Positions 8,613 through 17,194 of a stretch of 64,000 nucleotides of DNA are shown here, one piece after another. Both the position numbers and the translations under genes were made by a program. Every line of letters begins with the position of its first letter. Position 1 is the first letter of the stretch. The notes beneath the pieces are model-generated. The model made no database searches and was not told the origin of the DNA. It saw nothing but the letters and a program-made list of their open reading frames with translations. The DNA comes from Candidatus Lutacidiplasma silvani (lineage in GTDB: Archaea > Thermoplasmatota > Thermoplasmata > Lutacidiplasmatales > UBA184), in assembly GCA_022750295.1 (NCBI GenBank), contig JAKIVZ010000006.1, positions 54,050-118,049 of the forward strand. Direction: 5' to 3'.

Positions 8613-9509
8613 TCACTCCACGAGGAATGCCACTTGTTGCCCGCGTTCGCCCACCATCGCGACCGGCTTGAGCCGCCGTCTGAATGCCGACGAGTAGTCT
8701 CGGAACGCGCGGAACTCGTGCAATGGGACGCAGAACTCGTCAAAGACGATGATCGTCCCCGGGACGAAGAGGGAGTCGCAGCTCGCGAGGCAGAAGAGCG
8801 CCGAACTATAGAGATCACAGTCGAGGTGGACCACCAGTCTCGACGCGGGGTGAAATCCCAGCAGGAAGGTGGGGAGGGAAGTCTGGAACTCCCCCTCTAC
8901 CAGCGTCACCCGGGGGTCGGGGATGACGGGGGGCGAACCGGCCAGATCGTAACTGCCCTTAGCGAATCCCGGCACCCAGTCTTCGGGAAGGCCCCGGAAC
9001 GAGTCGAATCCCCAGAATCGGGACGAGGGATTGGGGTTCATCCGAACCCACTCCCGGAGCGAGTTTCCTTGGTACACGCCGAACTCGAAATAGTCGATGG
9101 GGGCCCCTCGGACGAGCTCTTCATTTAGATGGGCATAGAGCAGGGGTCGGGAATCGACGAGGGAAATCTGGGGTCGATTCTCCCGCACCCACGCTCGCAC
9201 GAGAGCAAGGTAATTCGCCTTGTCGAGGCGGGTCGAGTACGACGGAAGAAGTAGAGAGGCGAGCGCCTCCTTGGCTGGACGCGACACCGCCGACCTCAAC
9301 GCCGGCTCCGAGCGGCCAGGGCCCGCACCTTCGCCAGCCCCTCGGTACGGCGGGGGGTCTGTACACTGACTCCCAGTATTTCCGCCCGCGGAGATCGCGG
9401 CGCGTGTGGCCTTCTTCGCTGCAAGGAACCGGTAGATCCTCGTCCGTAGGGGGTGTCCTTCGTGTCTTTCCCCACGGACGCCCGCCTTAGAAGACCATCG
9501 AGAGCCCAT
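8613..9509 (-). CDS. TylF/MycF-type O-methyltransferase
   Basis: A 298-aa protein whose second half matches the macrocin O-methyltransferase (TylF) family: FEFGVYQGNSLREWVR (motif I), the block FWGFDSFRGLPEDW, the segment LVVHLDCDLYSSAL with its metal/substrate acids, and IIVFDEFCVPLHEFRAF. These enzymes methylate sugar hydroxyls in a metal- and SAM-dependent way. The first 75 residues are basic and low in complexity, so a later start is possible, although a TATA-like element 37 bp upstream supports the ATG at 9509. It lies within the glycan island. Confidence 0.82.
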   Translation of the reverse strand: MGSRWSSKAGVRGERHEGHPLRTRIYRFLAAKKATRAAISAGGNTGSQCTDPPPYRGAGEGAGPGRSEPALRSAVSRPAKEALASLLLPSYSTRLDKANYLALVRAWVRENRPQISLVDSRPLLYAHLNEELVRGAPIDYFEFGVYQGNSLREWVRMNPNPSSRFWGFDSFRGLPEDWVPGFAKGSYDLAGSPPVIPDPRVTLVEGEFQTSLPTFLLGFHPASRLVVHLDCDLYSSALFCLASCDSLFVPGTIIVFDEFCVPLHEFRAFRDYSSAFRRRLKPVAMVGERGQQVAFLVE

Positions 9510-9540
9510 TCTGGAGCCCTCGGGAAGGGCACCTCGAACG

Positions 9541-9550
9541 GAGAAATATC
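9541..9550 (-). promoter_or_regulatory. TATA-like element of the TylF-type gene
   Basis: On the minus strand it reads GATATTTCTC, centred about 37 bp upstream of the ATG at 9509. It is the only AT-rich patch in the 147-bp gap. Confidence 0.4.
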
Positions 9551-9656
9551 CTCGACTCAGGGGCCCTCGCTCGGGCGATCGAACCTGGCCGGCGCCCGCA
9601 GACGAAAGAACAGTCGGCCCTGCGGGCCCTCAGCGTCCAAGGGGGTTGCCGGCGGC

Positions 9657-10913
9657 TCATTGCAGAGGTCGGGTCCCGCCCAGTTCGGAGAGGAACCGGT
9701 CGGTCGTCGCCTCCACCGTGCTCGGGGGAACGGGCTCCGGAAGTGGACGCGTCCGGAGCTCGTCGAGGCCTCCACGGAGCGACTTCGGATCGGGGTCGCA
9801 CCGCACAACCCCGGGTCCCTCGGGGCCGTAGGCGAGACCCGCGAGGAGGACGCGGCGCCCGAGCGCGAGCGCCTCGAGCGCGAGCGTCGGGACCCCTTCG
9901 ACGATGGACGGGACGACCACCGCGTCCGACCCACGTATGAGGTCGACCTTTTCGGCCTCGGCGACCGGGCCCAGGTACTCCCATCGAGCCCCCGGGAATT
10001 GTCGGGAGGCTCTCTTGAGCGCAGCCAACCCTCCCCGGTCCTGGCCGGCGAGGACGAATAGGTACGGGGCCCCGTCGATCGCCTCGAGGAGCGACCCGAA
10101 GTTCTTCCGGGCAGCAATCCGGGACACGGCGCAAACGTACGGAGGTCGAACTCGAGTTGGCCGGGGGGACGCCGCCGACGCCGCGAGGAATTCGCGCGAC
10201 AGGAATAGCCCGAGTACCGAGATCCGCTCGGGCGGGACCTTGAGCAGTCGACGGACATCGGCCCCCTCGCCTTCGGTCAAGACGAACCATCGGTCGAAGC
10301 GTCCGAAGACTCGTCGACCGACGGACGCATCGAACGCCGCGCGCGCCAGGAACGCTCCCGACGTCGACCACGCGCCTGTGCGGCGAAGCTCGCGCCGCTG
10401 GGCCTCCTCGAGGAACGAGCCGTGGGGGAACAGGACGAGCCCAGGACCGTTCCTCCGTGCGTGCCGGAGTACGGTGAGCCGGCGCACGCCGTCGAAGACA
10501 AGCCAGTCGGCGTCCGCCACATCTGCGCGGCGCAGCTGCGTCGGGCGGATGACCGACGCCGCGTGACCCCGGCGCCGAAGTTCTTCGGCGAGCCCCGCGG
10601 CGTGGCGTTCAATCCCGCCGCGCACGCGCTCGAGCGTCTCGCTGACGAATACGAACCGCGCCGCGGGGGCTCCCTCGACTTCCTGTAGGGCCGAACGATG
10701 ATAAGTCGCATCCGGGTGCGGGGCTCCGAGGGGCGCCCGCGCCCCTCGACGGGAGCAGATGGAGGGCGGCGGCAGGACGGGGAGCGGGGGAGGCTCCGGC
10801 CCCGCCGAGTGCCCACGGTCCTCGTCCGTTTCGCCACGAGTCCCGTCGTGGGCTCGCCGGACCCGAACCGAAGTTGTCCGGTTCGTCCGCTCGCCGTGGG
10901 TGTTTGTCCTCAC
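9657..10913 (-). CDS. Glycosyltransferase family 4; true start unclear
   Basis: GT-B fold glycosyltransferase. The N-terminal Rossmann strand FVFVSETLERVRGGIERHA begins near base 10655. The C-terminal donor-site block runs from PYVCAVSRIAARKNFGSLL to VPSIVEGVPTLALEAL, with the E-x7-E motif at its end. The only standard start codon in this frame upstream of the first conserved strand is the GTG at 10913, which would add about 85 low-complexity residues and overlap the divergent gene at 10759 by 155 bp. An ATG at 10711 (MRLIIVRPY) lies in another frame. The real start is therefore either 10913, non-canonical, or hidden by an indel near 10650-10690. Confidence 0.8.
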   Translation of the reverse strand: MRTNTHGERTNRTTSVRVRRAHDGTRGETDEDRGHSAGPEPPPLPVLPPPSICSRRGARAPLGAPHPDATYHRSALQEVEGAPAARFVFVSETLERVRGGIERHAAGLAEELRRRGHAASVIRPTQLRRADVADADWLVFDGVRRLTVLRHARRNGPGLVLFPHGSFLEEAQRRELRRTGAWSTSGAFLARAAFDASVGRRVFGRFDRWFVLTEGEGADVRRLLKVPPERISVLGLFLSREFLAASAASPRPTRVRPPYVCAVSRIAARKNFGSLLEAIDGAPYLFVLAGQDRGGLAALKRASRQFPGARWEYLGPVAEAEKVDLIRGSDAVVVPSIVEGVPTLALEALALGRRVLLAGLAYGPEGPGVVRCDPDPKSLRGGLDELRTRPLPEPVPPSTVEATTDRFLSELGGTRPLQ

Positions 10914-13900
10914 CGCCGTCCTGGGCCCGTTCTACTGGGGCCTGCCCTACGGAGAACTGCTGTATGGGCAGGACTCGACCCGCCTCGTACAGCCGTTCGC
11001 GTTCAACAGCTCACCACTGATCCCGTACAGCTACCTTGAATCCTCGACGTTCCCCGTCCCGGATTTCAGCCCCTACTTCTACATCGACGGCACTCTTCGC
11101 CTCTTCGCGTCCGCCGGAGCGCCCGCATGGCTCGCCGAACGGCTTCTCCTTTGCGTCGTGATCGGCCTCGCCGCGAGCGGAATCGTTGCCCTATTCCGGG
11201 CGCTCGACGCGGCGCGAGTGCCAGTCTCCCCCTCGTCGTGGTGGGTCGTCGGGCTCGCCGTTGTCGCCTACGTCTACAACCCGTTCACTCTGACCGTTAC
11301 CTTCTGGCACTTCGAGAACTGGACCCTGTTCTTCGCTCTCCTCCCGTGGCTGCTCGCGCTCGCCGTTCGCCTCGTGAACGATGGTGTGGTTCCCCTCCGC
11401 TTCTCGATCGGAGTCACGTTGCTCGGGATCTACCTAGCCCCGGGAGCCGTGTCGTCGTTCGCGGTCTGCGTCGGCGCGGTTGTCTTATGGACCGCGCTCG
11501 CGATCTGGACCAGCTCTAGGACGACGGTCCGCTTGCGGCGCCGGATTGCGCGCACCGCGCTCCTTCTCGGCGTTGCTCTGGGAATCGAGGGGTGGTCATT
11601 CGTTCCTTTCGTTCTCGTCCCAAACGTCGCTTACACCTCGAACAACTACGTGACCCCGGCGAACCTCGTCACGACGTACCTGCAGCTCTCCACCACGTCA
11701 CGGCCGTATCCCGTACTCACACTGACCGCCTTCTCCTGGCTCGCGAACACACCCTCGGCGTATGCATGGATCGCCGCGCTCCCCGTGATCGCCGCCGCCG
11801 CCGTCGTGTTTCCGGTGGTCGTCATCCTCGGAGCCCTCCGGCTCCGTACGAGCCGGGGTTCGCTCCTCGTGTACGCAGTCGGGCTCACATTGTTGCCGCT
11901 CATGATTGGCGGCGTCGCCCCCCTCGACCAGGGGAATATCGACCTGCTCCACCTCGGAGGACCGTTCCTTGTGATCGCGGGCGGCTACTACTTCCTCGGG
12001 ACCGCCTACGTCCTCCTTGCCATCGTCGGTCTCGCAGAAACCCTGCGGCGCGTCGTGCCGGGCCGCCCGGCACCGCTGCCGTCTTCGACCGGAACCCTCC
12101 GACCTTCCCGGTGGCGGCGGGCGCAGGGCGCCGTTGCACGTCCGTCAACCGTCGTCGCCGTTCTCCTCGTACTGCTACTCGGAATCTCCGCCTCCCCCTT
12201 CGCGGCGGGAGATGTTTACCAGACGCGGGGCCCGAACACGGCGGCAATCACACTCCCGACCTCATACCCCGACCTGGCCGCCTACTTCGGCACTCCGTCG
12301 AGCGGCCCGGACTACTACGTCCTGCTCTTACCGATGAGTGCCCAGGACGGGATCTTCGACAACATCTCTGGGCACCAGTTCCTCGACTCGAGCGACCTGC
12401 TCGCGTCGTACATCCCGTATCCGGTGCTTGCGATGAACAACGGTCCAACGGCCGCGGCGCTCGAGGAGTCGCTCGCCGCCGGGCCCCCGGCGAACCTCGA
12501 CGCCGAGCTCGCGGACCTCCACATCCGGTACGTCGTTGTCAACCCGTTCGCGAACACGAGCGCACGCTCGATGAACGAGGACCCAGCTGGCGACCCGATC
12601 GACTATGCCGCGCTGCTCGCCGACCTACCGATCTCGCTCGGTTCCCCTGCGGCCGCCGGGGAGTTCTCCGTCTACTCGGTGCCGGGCGCCCTCCCCCTCG
12701 GCTGGTCGTCGCCGGAGCTGGTCGGTGTGGACACCCCGACGGACGCCGAGGCGATCGGCTTTGTCGGCGCCGTCACGCAGGGCCCCGCCGCTTGGATCTC
12801 CGCGTTGCGGGGCGCGTTGTGGGCGCCCAGCGGGGACTTGCCAGGCTGGGACGTCGCTCCCTCCCTCGTTGCCCCGCCCTCCGCCATGGTCGCGGTCCCC
12901 GCAGGATTCGAGGCGAGCGTGGTCGACCGCAACGGGAGCTGGGGCGCGCTGCCGTGCGCCCAGGGGGCGTGTTCGGACGGGAATACTTCCTTCCAATGGT
13001 CCGGCTCGTCTCTCGGCGTCCGAGGCGCGGTCCAGCTGACCAGCAACCGGAGCGGGGACTTCCTCCCCACAGAACCGGAGGGTCCCAACGGGTACTGCCC
13101 GACCTCGAATGGCAGCGTGGGTCTCTACGCTTCCCGACCGGTTCACGCCCCGGCCTTCCTCACGACGCGCCTCACGTTCTCCCCACCCACCTCGAGCGAC
13201 TGGGCGACGGTGACCCTCACGCAGGGAACCCTCTCGCTCCAGCTCCAAGCCTACCAAGCCGGACCGTCGCAACCGGCTACGCTCAGCATCGCCATCGCAA
13301 ACAACGACGAGCCGTACGCGTGGCGAAACGTCGAGCTCCCAGCGGGACTCCCGCTCGGCGTCCCCCTCGCCATGACCGAGGAGTGGAACGCCACCTCCGC
13401 CGCGGGGTCGATCTCGAACGGGTCGGGCGCCACCCTGACGACGCTCACCTTCGGAAATCTTACCGAAGCTCGGAGCAACCCCGGTTTCAACACCTCGGGC
13501 GCCCCGGTGGGGCCTGTCCGGATCACGAACGCGACCGAATCGGTCGTGGCCGTCAACTCGTCGTTCTGCATCGAGTCGGCGGAAGCCGACAGCGCCCCCG
13601 ACGCGGCATACCTCGTGACTACCGGGCCCGGTGCGCCCCCCGGGGTCCCGGTCGGCGTCAACAGCTCGATCGCTCCCGACGGAGACGTCACCGTTTCCCC
13701 CGGCGCGGATCGATACGTCGTCCTCGGGTTCCCGGACGACCCGCTCTGGACGGCGTCCGTCGGAAGCGGGACCGGCATCGAGCGGGTCGCGGGCGCCCCG
13801 ATGGCGAACGTATTCGCCCTCTCCGCGGCGGGGGGGGTCGCCACCGTGACGTTCCACTTCCGGACGGACCTGATCCTGGGGTTGGAGGCATCGTGGTTCG

Positions 13901-14037
13901 AGGCCGGCGGCCTCGCGATCCTCCTGACCGGGCTCACGGTCCAGGGGCTCTGCGCGAAGCGAGCGCGACGGGCTTCGGCTCCGCCGAGTACGCCCGCTGC
14001 GCCACCCTCGGGGCCACCGCCAGCCCACCCGCCGTGA
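10759..14037 (+). CDS. Multi-pass membrane protein with large ectodomain, possible GT-C glycosyltransferase
   Basis: A 1092-aa protein. About ten hydrophobic helices span residues 45-480, starting with WVFVLTAVLGPFYWGLPYG. An extracytoplasmic part of about 550 residues follows, rich in Ser/Asn sequons and beta strands, and there is a final helix near 1044-1065 with a short basic cytoplasmic tail. Early loops contain GQDSTRLVQPF and the segment DFSPYFYIDG, which have the acidic residues expected of GT-C enzymes using lipid-linked donors. The architecture resembles actinobacterial AftD-like arabinosyltransferases, but I cannot assign a sugar. Its 3' end overlaps the convergent GT2 gene by 104 bp. 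Confidence 0.68.
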   Translation: MEGGGRTGSGGGSGPAECPRSSSVSPRVPSWARRTRTEVVRFVRSPWVFVLTAVLGPFYWGLPYGELLYGQDSTRLVQPFAFNSSPLIPYSYLESSTFPVPDFSPYFYIDGTLRLFASAGAPAWLAERLLLCVVIGLAASGIVALFRALDAARVPVSPSSWWVVGLAVVAYVYNPFTLTVTFWHFENWTLFFALLPWLLALAVRLVNDGVVPLRFSIGVTLLGIYLAPGAVSSFAVCVGAVVLWTALAIWTSSRTTVRLRRRIARTALLLGVALGIEGWSFVPFVLVPNVAYTSNNYVTPANLVTTYLQLSTTSRPYPVLTLTAFSWLANTPSAYAWIAALPVIAAAAVVFPVVVILGALRLRTSRGSLLVYAVGLTLLPLMIGGVAPLDQGNIDLLHLGGPFLVIAGGYYFLGTAYVLLAIVGLAETLRRVVPGRPAPLPSSTGTLRPSRWRRAQGAVARPSTVVAVLLVLLLGISASPFAAGDVYQTRGPNTAAITLPTSYPDLAAYFGTPSSGPDYYVLLLPMSAQDGIFDNISGHQFLDSSDLLASYIPYPVLAMNNGPTAAALEESLAAGPPANLDAELADLHIRYVVVNPFANTSARSMNEDPAGDPIDYAALLADLPISLGSPAAAGEFSVYSVPGALPLGWSSPELVGVDTPTDAEAIGFVGAVTQGPAAWISALRGALWAPSGDLPGWDVAPSLVAPPSAMVAVPAGFEASVVDRNGSWGALPCAQGACSDGNTSFQWSGSSLGVRGAVQLTSNRSGDFLPTEPEGPNGYCPTSNGSVGLYASRPVHAPAFLTTRLTFSPPTSSDWATVTLTQGTLSLQLQAYQAGPSQPATLSIAIANNDEPYAWRNVELPAGLPLGVPLAMTEEWNATSAAGSISNGSGATLTTLTFGNLTEARSNPGFNTSGAPVGPVRITNATESVVAVNSSFCIESAEADSAPDAAYLVTTGPGAPPGVPVGVNSSIAPDGDVTVSPGADRYVVLGFPDDPLWTASVGSGTGIERVAGAPMANVFALSAAGGVATVTFHFRTDLILGLEASWFEAGGLAILLTGLTVQGLCAKRARRASAPPSTPAAPPSGPPPAHPP

Positions 14038-15040
14038 GGGCGAGCATCGCATTCATCAGCGGGTCGACGTACTCCCAGCGGCGGGCGAGACGCGCTGCGC
14101 GAACTACCGTGCGAACCCGGTCGGGCTCCCCTTCGCGGAAGCTTTCGAGGAGGTCGATGTACGCCTCGTCGCGGTCGAGCCACGGGTCGAGCCACCGGGC
14201 GCCCCGACGCCCGACCATCGTCCGCATCGCGGCGATCGAGGTCAGCCGCCCGAGCCGAGTCGAAACGAGCTCGGCGGGCGGTGCGAGTGCGGGAGGCTTC
14301 GTGCCGCGTGACCGATTGCTCGCGTGGATCCGGTAATTCGTCGATGGCGTGGGGTCGAACAGAAGCGAGGTGCCACTCGAAAGGGCCGCGTAGAACATGA
14401 ACGAATCCACGAGTCGGGCCGTCGAGCGAAGTTCGGGGAGGCATTCCCGCATCGCCGCACAGCGCACCGCGACGGAACTATTGTTGAAGAACGCGCCCCA
14501 CCGGGCGAGGCCCGAGGGACGACGGCGGAACTGAGCGGCGGGAACCTCGCGGAGCGACCGGGAGGGCACGCCCGTGAACCGGCGCAGACGCCGAAGGGCC
14601 GAGGCGGTGTCGAGCTGTCGCCCCTGGCCGTCGACGTAGGCCTGGGTGTTGTGGTAGTAGCCCGCGGCGGGGTGCGCGCGGAGCGCGTTCACCACGCGGC
14701 CGAGGCGGTCCGACCTCCACATGTCGTCGTCATCGAGCGGGAGGAGAAACTCGGAGGAGAGCGCGGTGAGGCCGTCGGCCAGGAACGGCCCCTCCCCGAT
14801 CGCATCGCTCCGCACGACCGTGCACGACCAGCCGCGCGCCGCGAGCTCCGCGGGGACCTCGATGTTCACCTCCGGGCTCCGCACGACGACGACCTCGACG
14901 GGGGGAAGAGGTCCGTCTTGGGCGGCGATCGACCGCAGCGCATCGCGGTAGTATTCCGTCCGGCGGAACACGGCCACGACCACACCGAGCGAGGGCCCGG
15001 GCCCCGCGGGGCCCGAACGTTCGTGGGGGGGTCGGTTCAT
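13934..15040 (-). CDS. Glycosyltransferase family 2
   Basis: A 368-aa GT-A fold enzyme. The nucleotide-binding start LGVVVAVFRRTEYYRDALRS lies near residue 18, VEVVVVRSPE follows, and the metal-binding DDDD of EFLLPLDDDDMWRSDRL is near 125. It is probably cytosolic or membrane-associated and adds a sugar to a surface glycan precursor. It is the last gene of a three-GT minus-strand run (17138 to 13934), with a 21-bp gap after the GT4 gene. The last 104 bp are shared, antisense, with the membrane protein at 10759-14037; both frames are intact. Confidence 0.85.
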   Translation of the reverse strand: MNRPPHERSGPAGPGPSLGVVVAVFRRTEYYRDALRSIAAQDGPLPPVEVVVVRSPEVNIEVPAELAARGWSCTVVRSDAIGEGPFLADGLTALSSEFLLPLDDDDMWRSDRLGRVVNALRAHPAAGYYHNTQAYVDGQGRQLDTASALRRLRRFTGVPSRSLREVPAAQFRRRPSGLARWGAFFNNSSVAVRCAAMRECLPELRSTARLVDSFMFYAALSSGTSLLFDPTPSTNYRIHASNRSRGTKPPALAPPAELVSTRLGRLTSIAAMRTMVGRRGARWLDPWLDRDEAYIDLLESFREGEPDRVRTVVRAARLARRWEYVDPLMNAMLALTAGGLAVAPRVAQRAYSAEPKPVALASRRAPGP

Positions 15041-15061
15041 CTGGCTCAGTCCCGCGGGTGC

Positions 15062-16231
15062 TCAGCGAGTCGTTGCTTCATGAAGTTCGTCCGGGAGGTC
15101 CGGGGGAGCCGTGAAGTCGATTCGGTCGCCGCGTGGGTCCGAAAGGGGCGTCCGGGCTGCGGTGCGCTGCAAGAGCTCCTCCCACCGTCCTGCGCAGCGC
15201 GACCAAGGGAACTGCTCGGCATACGCCCGACAGCGGTCGCGCCACTCGGTGGAGCGCTTGAGCAACTCGCCCATGGCTCGGGCGAGCGCGGGGACGTCGC
15301 CATCCGGGGCGAGTCGACCAATCGCGCCGGAGCCCACGGCGTCCCGAACCCCCGGGACCGAGTAGCCGGCGGTCGGAACTCCGGCCGCGGCGGACTCCAA
15401 AATTGAATACCCCCACCCCTCCGAGACGGAGCAGTTGACGTTCGCCCACGCCCTGCGTACGACGGCTTCGAGGTCAGCGTCGGTCAGTCGGCCGAGGAAC
15501 CGGACATCGTCGGCGACCCCACACTTCTCCGGGAGACTCCGAATCCAGGCATCGTCGAGGACGGCCCCTACGACGTCGAGCGATGCCCGGAGACCCCCGG
15601 CGCGAAGGACCCCGAGCGCGCGAATGGCGTGGTCGGGCCGTTTGTACGCCCGCATCCCCGAGAAGAAGACGAACGAGGGGTCCCGGCTCCGGTCGCCGGG
15701 AGTAAACCGCTCGAGGTCGACCCCCGGCGGAATCGGGGTGATCGACCGCTCCCGGACCCCGAGCGCGCGAAGATCCCGGGCCGAGCTTCCGGATTCGGCG
15801 ACAAATGACCAACTTCGGTAGACCACCGGGTACGACCTCTCGACCGCGATGAGGGGCGGCACGAGCCACGGGGCGACCTGCCCCGCGAGGGTTCGCCGGT
15901 GGAGGTGGCGGAAGAACGCAACGCCCGGCGACGGACCGAGCTGAGGCGACATCCACGGGACGACGTGGCCCAAGTCGTCGACCACGACGTCGGGTCGCAG
16001 CCGACGAAGCTGTTCGGGCAGCGCAAGGTGGGCCCCCACGGCCCCCGAAAACCGGTGGACCTGGATTCCGTCCACGGTCTCTTCGGCGGGGGCGCCTGGC
16101 GCGCGGGACGTCAGGAGGTGAACCTCGTGCCCCGAGGTCGCCAGGCGCCCTCCGACCGCGCGGATCGTCTGTTCCGCACCGCCTGCCCGAGGATGGGACG
16201 AGTCCCGGTGATTGTTCCAGAGGATTCTCAT
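15062..16231 (-). CDS. Glycosyltransferase family 4
   Basis: A 389-aa GT-B enzyme. It begins MRILWNNHRDSSHPRAGGAE, which holds the glycine-rich acceptor-side loop, so the ATG at 16231 is preferred over the upstream frame extension to 16309. The donor domain has FVFFSGMRAYKRPDHAIRAL, RFLGRLTDADLEAV and the retaining-GT motif SVSEGWGYSILESAAAGVP (E-x7-E). The partner substrate is unknown. It belongs to the minus-strand GT run and precedes the GT2 gene by 21 bp. Confidence 0.87.
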   Translation of the reverse strand: MRILWNNHRDSSHPRAGGAEQTIRAVGGRLATSGHEVHLLTSRAPGAPAEETVDGIQVHRFSGAVGAHLALPEQLRRLRPDVVVDDLGHVVPWMSPQLGPSPGVAFFRHLHRRTLAGQVAPWLVPPLIAVERSYPVVYRSWSFVAESGSSARDLRALGVRERSITPIPPGVDLERFTPGDRSRDPSFVFFSGMRAYKRPDHAIRALGVLRAGGLRASLDVVGAVLDDAWIRSLPEKCGVADDVRFLGRLTDADLEAVVRRAWANVNCSVSEGWGYSILESAAAGVPTAGYSVPGVRDAVGSGAIGRLAPDGDVPALARAMGELLKRSTEWRDRCRAYAEQFPWSRCAGRWEELLQRTAARTPLSDPRGDRIDFTAPPDLPDELHEATTR

Positions 16232-16355
16232 CGACGGCCTCCCCCTCGGGCCCGCGCGACCGGATACCCGCCCCAAGGACCTTCGCGCGGTACGAACGCT
16301 CCGGAGCACGCTCCGGGGGTCGCTCCCACTCGCACGACCATCGGCGGTCTGACGT

Positions 16356-17138
16356 CTATTCCGTCGCGAAACGGAGGGCGAACTGGAGGATCCACGCGGG
16401 GGTGGGCCGCCGGACCGTCCCGAGGTTCATGAGCCGCATCCCGAGAAGCGAGAGCAGCATGATCGGGACGACCCTCGTCAGGACAAGGCGACTGTCCGGA
16501 TCATGGCTCCAGGTCGCGGGGACCTCCCGGATCGACCGTCCGCTCCGGAAGAGTTGGAACAGCAGGCTGACGTCGAACGCCCAATTTTTCACGGAGACCG
16601 ACTCCAGCGCCCGGAGGAGGACGGCCCTCCGGAAGAACTTCGCGCCGAATTGAGTATCGTGGAGCGGCATCAGGAGAATCGCACGGACGAGCGCGCTCCA
16701 GAGCCCACCGGCGAGGCGCCGCTCCCAGGGTTGCCCGCGCACGGCCCGACTCCCGGGGACCCGTCGGGACGCCACGACGCAATCCGCGTCACCGAGCCCC
16801 TCCGCGATCGCCACGAGTTCCGATGCCTCGAGCGGCCCGTCGGCGTCCACGTACCCGATCCAGTCGTACTGGGACGCCATGACTCCGGCCATGATGGCCC
16901 CACCCTTTCCGAGCCGCTCGGGGAATCGGAGGAGCCGGACATGCCGCGCGTGGAACGCGTCGGCAACCTCGACCGTGCGGTCCCCGGCGCCCTCGGTGAC
17001 GACGATGATTTCGAATGGTAGGCGCTGGGATTCGAGCGCGGTGAGGTACCGCGCGAGCGTCGGGGGAAGCCGCGCCTCCTCGTTCCAGGCCGGGATGACG
17101 ATGCTGAGGCCCGGCGTCGAGGCGGGCGCTCCGTTCAC
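16356..17138 (-). CDS. Polyprenyl-phosphate glycosyltransferase, GT2 (Alg5/DPM-like)
   Basis: A 260-aa GT2 enzyme with LSIVIPAWNEEARLPPTL at the N-terminus, the DXD region WIGYVDADGPL, VVASRRVPGSRAV and the family signature HDTQFGAKFFRR, seen in dolichol-phosphate mannose/glucose synthases. It probably loads a sugar onto a polyprenyl-phosphate for use by membrane GT-C enzymes. The GTG at 17138 is chosen because it sits just before the first strand and 26-27 bp from a minus-strand TATA box; the longer upstream frame is low-complexity. A 124-bp gap without visible features separates it from the GT4 gene. Confidence 0.84.
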   Translation of the reverse strand: MNGAPASTPGLSIVIPAWNEEARLPPTLARYLTALESQRLPFEIIVVTEGAGDRTVEVADAFHARHVRLLRFPERLGKGGAIMAGVMASQYDWIGYVDADGPLEASELVAIAEGLGDADCVVASRRVPGSRAVRGQPWERRLAGGLWSALVRAILLMPLHDTQFGAKFFRRAVLLRALESVSVKNWAFDVSLLFQLFRSGRSIREVPATWSHDPDSRLVLTRVVPIMLLSLLGMRLMNLGTVRRPTPAWILQFALRFATE

Positions 17139-17158
17139 CGGTGAAAATGGGCATCTAG

Positions 17159-17168
17159 TGGTATTTTG
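17159..17168. promoter_or_regulatory. Shared TATA element between divergent GT2 and methyltransferase genes
   Basis: It reads CAAAATACC on the minus strand and GGTATTTTG on the plus strand. It is centred about 26 bp from the GTG at 17138 (minus) and about 31 bp from the TTG at 17195 (plus). The purine-rich GGAAAG upstream on the minus strand makes the minus orientation the stronger one. Confidence 0.5.
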
Positions 17169-17194
17169 TCTTTCCGTGCGAATGTCGCCAGCGG

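Noticed and set aside
10709..10711. ATG (MRLIIVRPY) as the start of the GT4 gene
   Set aside because: It is in a different frame from the conserved GT4 body; it can only be used if an indel exists, so it is reported as a question rather than as the start.
11592..14336. 914-aa plus-strand frame over the multi-pass membrane protein
   Set aside because: Arg/Pro-rich shadow in another frame; no hydrophobic segments or motifs, whereas the accepted frame gives clear membrane helices.
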